From NCBI RefSeq assembly GCF_001661345.1, contig NW_017962915.1:933657-997656 (forward strand): a stretch of DNA of 64,000 bases, in the 5' to 3' direction. The DNA is from Ascoidea rubescens DSM 1968. Taxonomy: Eukaryota > Ascomycota > Saccharomycetes > Ascoideales > Ascoideaceae. The notes under the pieces are model-generated. The model searched no databases, was not told the DNA's origin, and saw only the letters and a list, made by a program, of their open reading frames with translations. The position numbers and the translations under genes were made by a program. Positions 54,369 through 64,000 of the stretch are shown here, in pieces; position 1 is the first letter of the stretch, and every line of letters starts with the position of its first letter.

Positions 54369-55312
54369 TTTTTCCTTTGAGATAGAGCAGTTGAAAAAAA
54401 AAAAAAAAAAAAAAAAAGCCACAAGCATAAACCTATATCCTTATATATTCTCATCAACCAACTGAGAAGTCATCAAAAAAAGGAAAATTTCCGATTGGCG
54501 TAAAGACTGGAGAAGATAAGACATTTTCTTATTGCTTGTCTTTTCGCCAAAACATACAGGGGTCTGCAAGAGAGCTTTAAAAACGTGCTTACAGAAGATA
54601 CTTGAAACCCCTACCCTCGGATGTTGAGTAGTATATGCATGTTAATGCATAAATAACTCTATTAGATTAAAATGATAAAAATGGTTTGTTTATTTTGGAT
54701 TTAATATGAAAGAATATTAATTTTCAGAAACATTAAATATTTGAGCTTGATCATTATTAAAAAATAAAATGCTTTTACCAATAGATGTTTCAAAAGACAT
54801 TCAAATTGTCAATATTTTTAAAAAACTTTATTATTAAAGAATAAGCAAAAAAAATAGATTTTGTTTGCACTAAATGTTGTACGAATTAAATTTTGCAATT
54901 GTATACAATCAAGAGATAACATAATTAAGTTCTTGATAAACATATAAAAATAATTATGTACAAAGATAATCAATTCGACTAGCTTATAATTTCTCTTTGC
55001 ATTACCTTTTTGGTTAGATGTGCAAAAATAAAATTTTAATATCTGTTGATTATAGTTTTAACGAATAAATTTGCATTTGAAATATCGAACTATGAGGTAT
55101 TAATTGAGGCATTGCATACTTTTTTTATTCGTGGTTTACAGAAATGTTCATAAACTTCAAATTATTTTTAAGTCAAGAATGGGAGATCAATTTTTAGTCT
55201 TTAATTGTTTAATTATTGGCACAATAAACGTATATTTAGTTTTAAATTTTGAAAACGAAAGTTAATAGTAAATAAATAAATAAATAAAGTAAAACAGTTT
55301 TTAATTTTTTTT
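54369..55312. other. P450 promoter and YVC1 3' region
   Basis: 944 bp. A poly-A tract (54395-54417) lies just upstream of the P450 ATG. About 54470-54620 is mixed composition; ATGCATGTTAATGCAT at 54636-54651 is an inverted ATGCAT pair. About 54660-55310 is very AT-rich with no open frame or RNA gene seen. Confidence 0.45.
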
Positions 55313-57265
55313 TTATTCATTTTTAGTTTTTAAAGTCTTAATTTCTTCTTTTAACTCAAACACTAGATCGGTTAAATCTTCGATTTTTTTATAAAGGGCA
55401 TATTGTTGCCAACCTACACCAGAATCCTCACCCTTTTCGATTGGAGGAACAAGATTTTGAACTTTCTTTTTAAAGCTTTTAAAGTCGATTAAAAATTCCG
55501 GGTCAGAACTTTCTGCCAAATTTTGAGCTCTTAAACCTCTTGCAATTCTGTTTTGAGCATCCTGTAAATCTTCATCGCCACTATAATAACCGTCTTGAAG
55601 GTCCCATTCATAGTCATATTCGTTGGCGTCATCACAAGTTTTCTTGAATCTATTATATTGAACTCTTTTAGCATCTTTGACTTCTCTAAAAGAAATGTAT
55701 AATAGAAAAGGAGAATACAAGAAACTCATTAAAGTGTCATTGATATATTTATAGTTTCTTTTATCTAGAAACCAGCCCAAGGGGATAACAGCGATTTCGA
55801 TTAAGTTTAATGGAGGAACAAAAACGTTTTCATCGGGGGCTCTGATGTATCTTAATGTTTTATGAGCGACAATTGCCATAAATTCATCCAAAGCATTATC
55901 ATAAATATCTTGATAGGCAGTATTGTATAATGCAACCAAGATGTTTAATAGGATAACGGCAACAACAAAGGCATAAATTGAGTAGAGTAAATTACCAAAG
56001 GGAGGAGTGAATTGATCTAAAACATCAAATTCACCACCGTCAATAACTGTTCGTAGCATTACACCAACAACCAAATCTGTTACGTCTCTTTTCCCATCAG
56101 CAGTATCTAAACCAATAAAACCTTGCAAGAAACCTGCAATTACAATTACAAGTAAAAAGAAAAATAAAGCGGATTCCTTCATCATGACTTTTAAGACAAC
56201 AATCATGACACCAACGAATTTCTGAGCATCCAAGTATAGTAGCAATCTTGACCAGATAAGAGGGGAAACACAGGATAATATGTAGTAACTAAATTCATCA
56301 TATTTATCACGCAATTCGGAAGTATCCTTTGATAATCCATAGCATCTTATAACGAACCAGATTATTATGAGGATGTACATGAAATCGTTAAATACATTCC
56401 AAAAGCCAATGTAGTAATAACCAACGTGGTACAATTTTGTTATTTCATCTAGAATTAGGCCGGCAGTAAAGATAATAAATAAGGTCTCAAAAGCAGTCAT
56501 TGAGTTTGAGCCAACATGAGAATTGATAACAAAAGTGAATATAAGCAAATAGACCAAAGAGAAGAAAATCTCCAAGATATATTGGTACAATGGGGATTTA
56601 ATTCTGTCGGGATTGAAATGTTTTAAGAAACTTGTTGAGCTAATGTCTTTGTATAGTTCGTAAGACGAGGGATCGTTTTCGCTTTGAACAATCCAACCTC
56701 TCCACAACCATTTCATGCAGCGCTGATAACCCGAAGAGCCTATGATGATTGTAGAATGTTGATCAACAGCCAATTCAAGAGCATTTAAAGGCACAGAGTC
56801 ACGGTCGTTTAAAGTTATTCTATATCTCTTGCAGAGCATATTAATGAACAAGTATTTCTCGTCTTCTTCGTTCTCAATAATCAACTTTGCTAGTTGTTGA
56901 GAAGCAATTAGTCGGGACTGGTACAATTCAGCATCGTGTAGTTCAGTCAAAGATAGCTTGTAGTTCCACCAGCAAATTTTCAACAAGCAAAAAATCAAGG
57001 GAGCCCTATATTTTCTAGAAGATGAGTTTGGTGCACCATCTCCTTTTCCCCCAGCAGCTTCTAAAACCAAACGAACAGCTTTCTGGTTTATGATTCTGGA
57101 GTCTGGACAGGTAAGCAAATCAGGTTCATATTGGATCTGGATAATCTGGTCGATGACATATTTAACGTTGAGCGCAATTCTCAAGACCTGGCGAGGAGAA
57201 GGCACAGGAAACTCAGTGCTTTCAACGTCATCAATCAAGGACGAATACGGAACCTCTATATCCAT
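55313..57265 (-). CDS. YVC1: Vacuolar TRP-type cation channel Yvc1
   Basis: 650 residues from the first ATG (57265); the frame is open to 57286 without an ATG. It releases Ca2+ from the vacuole on osmotic shock. Long matches to yeast Yvc1 (675): PSPRQVLRIALNVKYVIDQ, IGSSGYQRCMKWLWRGWIVQ, FNDFMYILIIIW, LGLDTADGKRDVT-like text before the pore, MLRTVIDGGEFDVLDQF (pore helix/filter region), LLNILVALYNTAYQ (S6) and KTLRYIRAPDENVFVPPLNL after it. Six membrane spans at ~235-480. An acidic segment YYSGDEDLQD follows, in the place of the Ca2+-sensing Asp cluster of yeast. The C-terminus is a coiled coil. Confidence 0.95.
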   Translation of the reverse strand: MDIEVPYSSLIDDVESTEFPVPSPRQVLRIALNVKYVIDQIIQIQYEPDLLTCPDSRIINQKAVRLVLEAAGGKGDGAPNSSSRKYRAPLIFCLLKICWWNYKLSLTELHDAELYQSRLIASQQLAKLIIENEEDEKYLFINMLCKRYRITLNDRDSVPLNALELAVDQHSTIIIGSSGYQRCMKWLWRGWIVQSENDPSSYELYKDISSTSFLKHFNPDRIKSPLYQYILEIFFSLVYLLIFTFVINSHVGSNSMTAFETLFIIFTAGLILDEITKLYHVGYYYIGFWNVFNDFMYILIIIWFVIRCYGLSKDTSELRDKYDEFSYYILSCVSPLIWSRLLLYLDAQKFVGVMIVVLKVMMKESALFFFLLVIVIAGFLQGFIGLDTADGKRDVTDLVVGVMLRTVIDGGEFDVLDQFTPPFGNLLYSIYAFVVAVILLNILVALYNTAYQDIYDNALDEFMAIVAHKTLRYIRAPDENVFVPPLNLIEIAVIPLGWFLDKRNYKYINDTLMSFLYSPFLLYISFREVKDAKRVQYNRFKKTCDDANEYDYEWDLQDGYYSGDEDLQDAQNRIARGLRAQNLAESSDPEFLIDFKSFKKKVQNLVPPIEKGEDSGVGWQQYALYKKIEDLTDLVFELKEEIKTLKTKNE

Positions 57266-58373
57266 CTCAGCAACAGCAGTAGCCAAAAAATTGTTGTTGT
57301 GGAATAGGCGAAATTGTTGATATTTAAAGTAATATTAGCAATTTCAGATAGCCACTAATGAAACGAGGACCAGAGGTGGGGGTGGCTGCTGCAGGAGTCG
57401 ACCTGTAGAGAAATGCAGAGAAACGCGTCTTCAGACGCACCAGGTAACAGTCAATTTCTGCTCTCCAAAGTGCCCTTAGATCACGTGGTCCAAGGGTTAT
57501 CTTCAGGACCGCGGCAAAGGGTGCGTAGATATGAGACCGGTGCGCAGCAAAGGGCACGGTCACAAAGAGCCAATCGCCGGAGAGATTTGCAGGAGGCGCT
57601 CGTTTTCTGAAGAGAAAAGGCGCTCAACTGCCAATTGAGCAGAGAATCAACAACCAACAACACCAATTCACCAGCTTGTGCACCTGGATCTTCAAAGTCT
57701 TCAAGAAGTGGCCTCTACACACCTCGTTGGTATTTGAGCTGTATCACAACTAGCTAGATTTGTTTCGAGACTCGACTACAGTCCTTCTGGTTATCTTCCT
57801 TTGCATCCTTATTTGGCTTCGCTCTTCAGTTTAGCTTTCTTATTTTGCCAACTACAAACAGAAAGCTACCACTTCCGAAATTTCTGGATTGATACACTGG
57901 TTATATTTCGATTCTTGTCCCAGCTATTTCTCTGTTTACAACGTTGAAACAGCACTTTATTTCTCATTGTTTCCAACTGGTTTCTTGGATCCTAGATCTG
58001 AAAAACATACTCTGAAAAAAACACCGGTTTTCAAAGAAAAATTCTTTAAAAAAAAAAGAAAAAATCAATAGACTAATATAAACCATCAAAGAACTTGCCA
58101 GGGAAGGTTTTTACCAAAAGGATTTATATCAATTAAGACTTGGAACACATTTTTTGAATTTTAGCAAACAGATCAATTTAATTCTACAGGTTTCAATTTA
58201 TTCATCACTTGCCATTCACAATTTATATTTCACTTCACTTCCTTTCATTAAAAAATAACCACTTTTATAATTTGCTTTTTAGGATTTCAAGGAAAATAAC
58301 AGAGCAAATCACCTTTTTGGTATTTTTATTTGTTTTTATTTCGATATATATGAACCATTAAACAATTTCAAAA
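57266..58373. promoter_or_regulatory. Divergent YVC1/NST1 promoter region
   Basis: 1.1 kb. A GC island at about 57360-57620 lies near the YVC1 start. The rest becomes AT-rich towards NST1, whose leader may be long. No RNA gene or intron signals recognised. Confidence 0.5.
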
Positions 58374-61300
58374 ATGCAGAATAATAAAGATTCAAAATAC
58401 ATAACTGGTGATAATATTCATTTTGGTTATGCCGATTTTAATAACAGTCAGCAAAGCAATCAACAAAATCAGCAAAATCAGCCAAATAGCCAGTCAATAC
58501 CAACTCAAAACCAATCTTCAAAATCAAAAAAAAAGAAAAGAAAGAAATCAAAAAATAAAAAACAATCACAATCACAATCACAACCTCAAAATCAAAATAA
58601 CAACACAGATGATTATCCTTCATCAAGAATCATCTCTCAAGATTCCAATGGGGATATTTTAGTTCGTGAAATGCTCGTAAATAATAACGCTTCAAATGTT
58701 CAGAATAATCAAAATCAAAACCAAAATCAAAGTCAAGTTCAAAACCAAAACCAAAATCAAAGTCAAGTTCAAAACCAAAACCAAAATTCTAAAAAATCAA
58801 AGAAAAAAAAGAAATCTTCAAACATCTGGGATATGGATTCTGCTAAAGAACTAGAATTGGCTAAATCTTTTTGGTATGAACTAGCTCCCGAAGAGAAAAA
58901 AAAATTAACAAATATCAATAAAGAAATCATCATTGAAACTCTAAGCAATGAAAAACATCATAAAGATAAATGTAGATGTTGTGGAAGAGATTCTGATATA
59001 ATACAAGAGGAATTGGATTTTTTTATTGATACCTGGTATTCCGGTGCAAATAATTTGAACCAAATTCAAAATCAGAACTACAACAACACTAACCGAAACA
59101 ATTACAATAATCAAAATTATAACTACAACAATGACAAAAATATAAATCAGAATCGAAATCTTAACCAAAATCAAAATCAAAATCAAATTCAAAATCAAAA
59201 TCAAAATCAGATCCAGATCCAGAATCAAAATCAAATCCAGGATCAAAATCAAAATCAAATCCAATTCAACCATAACAATAACTCTTTTAATCAACAAAAT
59301 ATTAAAACCAACAATAAACAGAAACAATTTCAACAACATCCTGAACAGTTACTTCAGGAAAAACACTTTCTAGAACGTTTGAATTACCAACCGCTAACAC
59401 CACAAGCTGCTCAAAAATTACCTCAGATCGAGAAACATATACAGCAGCTGATGCAAAACGAAAAAAATAAAGGCAGAATTCCTGAACATATTCAAAAACT
59501 TTTTAAACCTGGAACTAGTCTACTTGATAACGAAAACGTCAATGTCAAATTTAATACTTTAAAAATAACTAAAAGTGCACTTGGCGATGCCTTTAACGAA
59601 AAACAACGACAAAAACAGCAACAGTCACCCAACCAACCTCAACCTCAATCACAGCAATTACATCTGAATCAACAACAACAACTACAAATCCAAAATCAAA
59701 TGCAGAATCTGGCTCAGATCCAAAATCAAATACAAATGCAAAACCAGTTGCATATGCAGAATCAAATACAAAACCCGAATCAAACACAAAATTCTAACCA
59801 AGTTCAGATGAACATGAATCGTATGAATACACAGGGAATAAATGCCTCCTCATATCGGGGTAAAATATCAGGGAGAGAGTTTTTTCAAACGTTTTTTCCT
59901 GATGAACAAGTGGCTTTAAAAAAAGTCGCAGAAGATTTGGTCGAAGAAGATGGCAAAAAATTTATGCAAATTCTAGAAAAAATAACCGATTCTTCAAATA
60001 TATCCAAACGGGTTAGAGAAAACTTTTCAAATACAGATAATTCGAAGAATTTTTTACCAAGAAAGACCAATTCAGTTAATAACAACAATATTGATAATAA
60101 TCAAAATAATAATCAAAATAATAATCAAAATAATGAAAATTCTTCTGAGTTTAGAAATGAAAAAAATATGGATTATGACAAAAGGAATAGCCAAATCGGT
60201 TTGAACGAGGGAAGAATCGCTAAACCAGCAGAAAACGATACTTCTAATTCAGGTGTATATGATAGTGAAGGCTCAATAGAGTGCAATTGTGATCATCATC
60301 ACCATCACCATCACCATGATCATGATGTCTATGAAGAAGACGATTATGAGGAAGATGATGATGAAGAAACTGAAGACCATCATCATAGCCATCATAATCA
60401 TATTGACATGGAAGAGCATTCTGAACAGCATTATATGTGTTCTCATAGAAGTCAGGGTGTTGATCATTCCTTGGGTTTACCGGAAGACGAATATGATGTG
60501 GATGAAGACGAAGATGACGAAGACGAAGACGATGAAAATGAAGAAGATGAAGACGAAGACGATGAAGATGATGATGAAGATGATGATGAAGATGAAGATG
60601 AAGATGAAGATGAAGATGAAGATGATGATAATGGTAATAATGAAGGAAATTATCATGCAGGACCGGGTCGGTCAAGTAATAATAAAAGTAAAAAACAAAA
60701 CCAGCCAACAGCCAGTCAAATAGAAAGAGATAACCAATTAAAATATGAAGAAGGTAGAAAATTGGTTCAATTAATAATCTCCAAAGTTTTTAAAGAACGA
60801 TTATTTAAGGCATTTCGTCAAAAAGTGGCCGAAGATCGTCAGAATCAGTTTGTTAAAGAGCTAGAAGAAGAAGAGAAAAAGAAGAAATTGAGAGAAGAAA
60901 AGAAAAAACAGGAAAAAGAAAAGAAAAAAAAAATAAAACAGGAAAGAAAACAAGCAATTGAAGAAGAAAGACTTAAAAGAGAAGCTGCAAGAGCTGAAGA
61001 AATAAGAAAAAGAGAAGAAGAGTTGAAACGGAGAACTTTAGAAGGTAGAAAGAGAAAAGAATTGGAGCGTCAAAAGAAAGAAGAAGAAAGAAGAAAGATG
61101 ATTGAAAAAAGACAAGAAAATGAAAGATTAAGAAAAGAAAGAGAAGAAAAGAAAAGAAAAGAAGCAGAGGAAAAAGCTCGAAAAGAAATGGAGGCTAAGA
61201 AAAAGAAAATGGAAGAAGAGAGAATTTTAAAGTTAAAGAAGGAAAAAGAAGAAAAAAAAGAAATAGAGAGATTAAAACGAGAAGAAGAAAGATTAAAAAG

Positions 61301-63503
61301 AGAAAAAGAGAAAAAAGAGGAAGAAGAGAGAAAAATTAGACAAGAACAAAAAAGAAAAGAACGAGAAAGGAAAGAGCAAGAGAGAAAAGAACGGGAAAAA
61401 AAAGACCAAGAAAGAAAAGACCGAGAAAGAAAAGAGCAAGAAAAACTTCGAAGAGAAAATGAAAGAAAAGAACAAGAAAAACTTCGAAAAATTGAGGAAG
61501 AATCTAAAAAAATTGAAAGATTAAAATTGAGACAAAGTTTAGATGCAAATGCAGATGAAGGTCAAAAACCCAAACTGAATGAAGCCAAAATAGAAAGTGC
61601 AAACACATTAGAACATCTTAATTTTAATGGACTTGATATTGGTGATAAAAATGAGTATAAAAATAGTGAAAATAATCCAAATATGGAAGAAAGTTTAAAT
61701 GTAATTAATAATTTATCACAGCCAGGAACAAGTTCATCAATTTTGTATTCCAATCTAGGGAAATTTAATCAGAGCTTGCCAAATTATCTTAATTTTCCGA
61801 TTAATTCCAATTCGATTCTTACAGCAAATAGTGGATTTGGAAATACATTTGACAATTCTAATTCTGGATTTTTGAATAGTAATATTGGAACTCCGCAGGT
61901 TAATACGAATAATGTGAACAATATTTTAAGTCCTACTGGTTCTACTCTTTCACCTGTGGGATTTGTACCAAGTAATAAAGGCACACCGTTACCATTTTCG
62001 AATTTAAATTTGAATACTAGTGGTGCAGCTACTAATAATATGAGTACTATTAACAATGGTAATGTTTCAATGGGGCAATTTTCCAATGCAACGTTATTAA
62101 ATGGGAATTTGAATACTGGATCGCCATTATTAACACAACTTGGATTGAATAAAGGAGCAGGACATTTGGGAAGCAATCAAATTGGGACCAATAATATTAA
62201 TAAGATTGATTTAATATGGGGAAATGGAACTCCGATTTCTGGTAATACTAATTTTAATACTAATTTTAATAATACTGGACACTTTGATTCTATGAATAGT
62301 ATATTGACACAGTATTCTTTAAATAATAATTTGGGTAACAACATTGCAGTTACAGGAGGAAGTGTTTCGCAAGGGTCTACAATAAATAATGATTCTAGTT
62401 CTACATTTTCTGGATTTAGTGAAAATAACCAAGCCAATGTCGTGAATGGAAGTTTAGGTAGTAATACCAATCATACACCAATTGATAATCACAGCAGTTT
62501 ATTTTTTGGAAATTCGGGTGGTAATAATGGAAACAATGGAAATAATGGATTGAGCCATATGGGCAGTAACCTTAGCTTGAATAATAATAATAACAACAAC
62601 AACAATAATAATGGGAATATTAATGGGAATATTAATAGTAATATCAATAGTAATAACAATGTTGGTGGGATATTAGGAAGAAGTCTTAATACACCGACGT
62701 TGGGTGGAGTTTCACTAAGTGCATCGAATTCTTTGGGAAGTAGCACTCTTGGAGGCAATAGTTTTGTTGGGAGTGGGCTAAACAATGCATTGGGGGGAAA
62801 CATTCTCAATGGAAACAATATTAGTAACACATTGGGTGGAAATACACTTGGTGCATTAGGAGCTAACACACTCGGTAATAATTTAAGTGGTAATGGGCTA
62901 GGTGGTAATACGTTGGGCAGTAGCCTAGGGGGCAACACACTAGGAAACAGCCTCGGCGGCAATCTCAACAGTAACCTTTTGGGCAATAGTGGTTTAGGTG
63001 GTGGCACACTTGGAGGAAATCTATTGGGAGGAAGTAGTTTGGGTGGAACCAATGTGTGGAGCAGCGGGTTCAACGGTGGACTAAATTCGTCGGTGTGGGA
63101 TAATTCAGTGAGCAACAACAGCTCTTTAAGCAACAGCATGTTGGGAAGCAGTTCGATAAATACTGATGGCGATGGTGGATTGTGGCCAGCAGGTGTGGCC
63201 AGCACAAACACCAGCAGCGAAAAGGAAATCATCTCACAAAAGATCTACGAGGCGTACGAGTTGCTCAAAAGGAACAACCAGATGGAAGGAGGATGGGTTG
63301 GAACGCAGTTGCTCTTCCAGACAACGAGGTCTTTGTTGATCTCGACCCCTGTCAACAACTTGACGTTGAGCGCCTTCACAACGTTAGTGATCTTGAACCA
63401 AAACAGCGAGTACCAGTTCAGCTACCACCCAGAAAACGGGCCCATCACCCACATCAAGGTCGACGTCAGGCCCCCAGGCCCTGCGTACACAGAGCCCCAG
63501 TAA
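58374..63503 (+). CDS. NST1: Stress response protein Nst1
   Basis: 1,709 residues (yeast Nst1: 1,240). The Nst1 conserved block lies at ~149-224: IWDMDSAKELELAKSFWYEL, then CRCCGRDSDIIQEELDFFIDTWYSG. Gln/Asn repeats (~85-140, 235-300, 400-480) flank it. About 640-760 is His/Asp/Glu-rich, ~785-1055 is a long Lys/Glu/Arg coiled coil, ~1100-1430 is Asn/Ser/Gly-rich, and ~1436-1560 repeats LGGN-like words. The last ~100 residues (IISQKIYEAYELL, LLFQTTRSLL, GPITHIKVDVRPPGP) are ordered and resemble the Nst1 C-terminal domain. Yeast Nst1 affects salt tolerance and joins P-body condensates. Coding GC rises sharply in the last 300 bases. Confidence 0.88.
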   Translation: MQNNKDSKYITGDNIHFGYADFNNSQQSNQQNQQNQPNSQSIPTQNQSSKSKKKKRKKSKNKKQSQSQSQPQNQNNNTDDYPSSRIISQDSNGDILVREMLVNNNASNVQNNQNQNQNQSQVQNQNQNQSQVQNQNQNSKKSKKKKKSSNIWDMDSAKELELAKSFWYELAPEEKKKLTNINKEIIIETLSNEKHHKDKCRCCGRDSDIIQEELDFFIDTWYSGANNLNQIQNQNYNNTNRNNYNNQNYNYNNDKNINQNRNLNQNQNQNQIQNQNQNQIQIQNQNQIQDQNQNQIQFNHNNNSFNQQNIKTNNKQKQFQQHPEQLLQEKHFLERLNYQPLTPQAAQKLPQIEKHIQQLMQNEKNKGRIPEHIQKLFKPGTSLLDNENVNVKFNTLKITKSALGDAFNEKQRQKQQQSPNQPQPQSQQLHLNQQQQLQIQNQMQNLAQIQNQIQMQNQLHMQNQIQNPNQTQNSNQVQMNMNRMNTQGINASSYRGKISGREFFQTFFPDEQVALKKVAEDLVEEDGKKFMQILEKITDSSNISKRVRENFSNTDNSKNFLPRKTNSVNNNNIDNNQNNNQNNNQNNENSSEFRNEKNMDYDKRNSQIGLNEGRIAKPAENDTSNSGVYDSEGSIECNCDHHHHHHHHDHDVYEEDDYEEDDDEETEDHHHSHHNHIDMEEHSEQHYMCSHRSQGVDHSLGLPEDEYDVDEDEDDEDEDDENEEDEDEDDEDDDEDDDEDEDEDEDEDEDDDNGNNEGNYHAGPGRSSNNKSKKQNQPTASQIERDNQLKYEEGRKLVQLIISKVFKERLFKAFRQKVAEDRQNQFVKELEEEEKKKKLREEKKKQEKEKKKKIKQERKQAIEEERLKREAARAEEIRKREEELKRRTLEGRKRKELERQKKEEERRKMIEKRQENERLRKEREEKKRKEAEEKARKEMEAKKKKMEEERILKLKKEKEEKKEIERLKREEERLKREKEKKEEEERKIRQEQKRKERERKEQERKEREKKDQERKDRERKEQEKLRRENERKEQEKLRKIEEESKKIERLKLRQSLDANADEGQKPKLNEAKIESANTLEHLNFNGLDIGDKNEYKNSENNPNMEESLNVINNLSQPGTSSSILYSNLGKFNQSLPNYLNFPINSNSILTANSGFGNTFDNSNSGFLNSNIGTPQVNTNNVNNILSPTGSTLSPVGFVPSNKGTPLPFSNLNLNTSGAATNNMSTINNGNVSMGQFSNATLLNGNLNTGSPLLTQLGLNKGAGHLGSNQIGTNNINKIDLIWGNGTPISGNTNFNTNFNNTGHFDSMNSILTQYSLNNNLGNNIAVTGGSVSQGSTINNDSSSTFSGFSENNQANVVNGSLGSNTNHTPIDNHSSLFFGNSGGNNGNNGNNGLSHMGSNLSLNNNNNNNNNNNGNINGNINSNINSNNNVGGILGRSLNTPTLGGVSLSASNSLGSSTLGGNSFVGSGLNNALGGNILNGNNISNTLGGNTLGALGANTLGNNLSGNGLGGNTLGSSLGGNTLGNSLGGNLNSNLLGNSGLGGGTLGGNLLGGSSLGGTNVWSSGFNGGLNSSVWDNSVSNNSSLSNSMLGSSSINTDGDGGLWPAGVASTNTSSEKEIISQKIYEAYELLKRNNQMEGGWVGTQLLFQTTRSLLISTPVNNLTLSAFTTLVILNQNSEYQFSYHPENGPITHIKVDVRPPGPAYTEPQ
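60496..60633 (+). repeat. Coding GATGAA/GAAGAC repeat (poly-acidic)
   Basis: Runs of Asp/Glu codons in NST1 directly after a CATCAC-type His run at 60292-60318. Confidence 0.85.
62680..63060 (+). repeat. NST1 Leu-Gly-Gly-Asn protein repeats
   Basis: About fifteen degenerate copies of [ST]LGGN / LGNS / GLGG words; DNA copies differ at third positions, so the protein repeat is not a fresh microsatellite. Confidence 0.8.
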
Positions 63504-64000
63504 AAAGACGTTTTTAGCCTACGTAGCCAATGCTTTCTGCTTCTTCTGCTTCTTCTGCTGCTTGTGCTTCCGCGCACGTGTCAAACCACCGCGGTGGTCT
63601 CTTGTAACGGTACCCCACTGCGGCAGTCTGCACGTCTGCGCACGGCGCGAGCTATAAATAAGTGCGTTGGGCGTATTTTTAGCAGGCCGGTCTGGGTTCT
63701 GGGACTGGTGCGTGTGGTGCGTGTGGTGCGTGTGTTGTTTCTGGTGCTTGTGGTGCTTGTGGTGCTTGTGGTGCTGTTGACGTGTGGTGTGCTAGGGCTG
63801 GTGCTGCGTGTGCGTCCTCTGCGTTCTCTGGGTGTTCCGGGGCTGTTTCCGGTGGTGGGCCGGCTTGTTCTTTCACCGACCCAACGTCTCTCACGTCTCA
63901 CATCTCACTTGAATCTTTGGCTCTAGCATTTAGTATTTAGCATTTCTCTATCTGCTATTAGGTTTTATTATTATATTGCAAATATCTATATTTAAACTTA
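63504..64000. promoter_or_regulatory. NST1 3' side and GC-rich island at the window end
   Basis: About 63570-63870 is GC-rich with TGCGTGTGG and TGCTTGTGG tandem units (63705-63776), then turns AT-rich and pyrimidine-rich (63900-64000). By analogy with other islands it is probably the promoter of a gene beginning beyond the window. Open frames on both strands here look like composition artefacts. Confidence 0.45.
63705..63776. repeat. TGCGTGTGG / TGCTTGTGG nonamer repeat
   Basis: Two adjacent families of imperfect 9-bp units within the GC island. Confidence 0.85.

Noticed and set aside
60244-60708. His/Leu-rich frame antisense to NST1
   Set aside because: Mirror of the Asp/Glu and His repeats.
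62489-63232. 247-codon open frame antisense to NST1
   Set aside because: A mirror of the Leu-Gly-Gly-Asn repeats read backwards as Leu/Pro runs; no family resemblance.

Overview
The window is a nuclear segment of an AT-rich budding yeast (Saccharomycotina). Evidence for this is the gene set: S. cerevisiae-like orthologues such as VPS17, MED31, DUO1, GAB1, RPN4, AUR1, YVC1 and NST1, and a divergent histone H3/H4 pair. Introns carry yeast GTATGT-type donors and mostly TACTAAC branch sites, and many proteins contain long Asn/Asp/Thr-rich runs. Five introns are visible, all at gene 5' ends: RPS4, EF-2 (two), a Chs5-Arf1-binding protein and MED31. The genus cannot be told from the sequence. CTG codons are scarce; the two I could place against conserved regions sit at hydrophobic positions, so Leu decoding is favoured.

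Layout. 0-7 kb: 3' part of RPS4, VPS17, then a 1,111-residue disordered protein with SUMO-interaction-like motifs and a C-terminal thioredoxin-fold domain. 7.5-17 kb: EF-2 with a 4-nt first coding exon and a 17-nt micro-exon, BCH1/BUD7-type exomer adaptor divergent from GAB1 (GPI transamidase), DUO1 (DASH complex) divergent from MED31 (Mediator). 17-25 kb: ITR-like inositol transporter divergent from IFM1 (mitochondrial IF-2), then a SAC7/BAG7-type RhoGAP. 24.4-26.5 kb is a 2-kb stretch without a gene. 26.5-36 kb: a VPS70-like M28 peptidase, an orphan Asn/Thr/Tyr-rich protein, a divergent phosphoglycerate mutase, an HSP42-like small heat-shock protein divergent from AUR1. 37-45 kb: F-box-like protein, RPN4, formate/nitrite-family transporter. 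46-52 kb: histone H4/H3 pair, LCB4-type sphingoid base kinase, YPC1-type ceramidase, acyl-protein thioesterase. 52.6-64 kb: a cytochrome P450, YVC1 channel, NST1, and the start of an intergenic region.

How genes relate. Three sphingolipid enzymes (AUR1, LCB4-type, YPC1-type) lie within 16 kb, two of them adjacent. Otherwise this is an ordinary mixture of housekeeping genes in eukaryotic single-gene units, often sharing divergent promoters of 140-420 bp. A repeated architectural feature is a short GC-rich island near many gene starts in an otherwise very AT-rich background. I found no transposon, LTR element, tRNA, rRNA, CRISPR or viral remnant. No gene cluster suggesting a new defence or secondary-metabolism system is visible; the most unusual items are the EF-2 micro-exon, the poly-SIM protein, the nested upstream ORFs at AUR1, and low-complexity insertions inside conserved domains.
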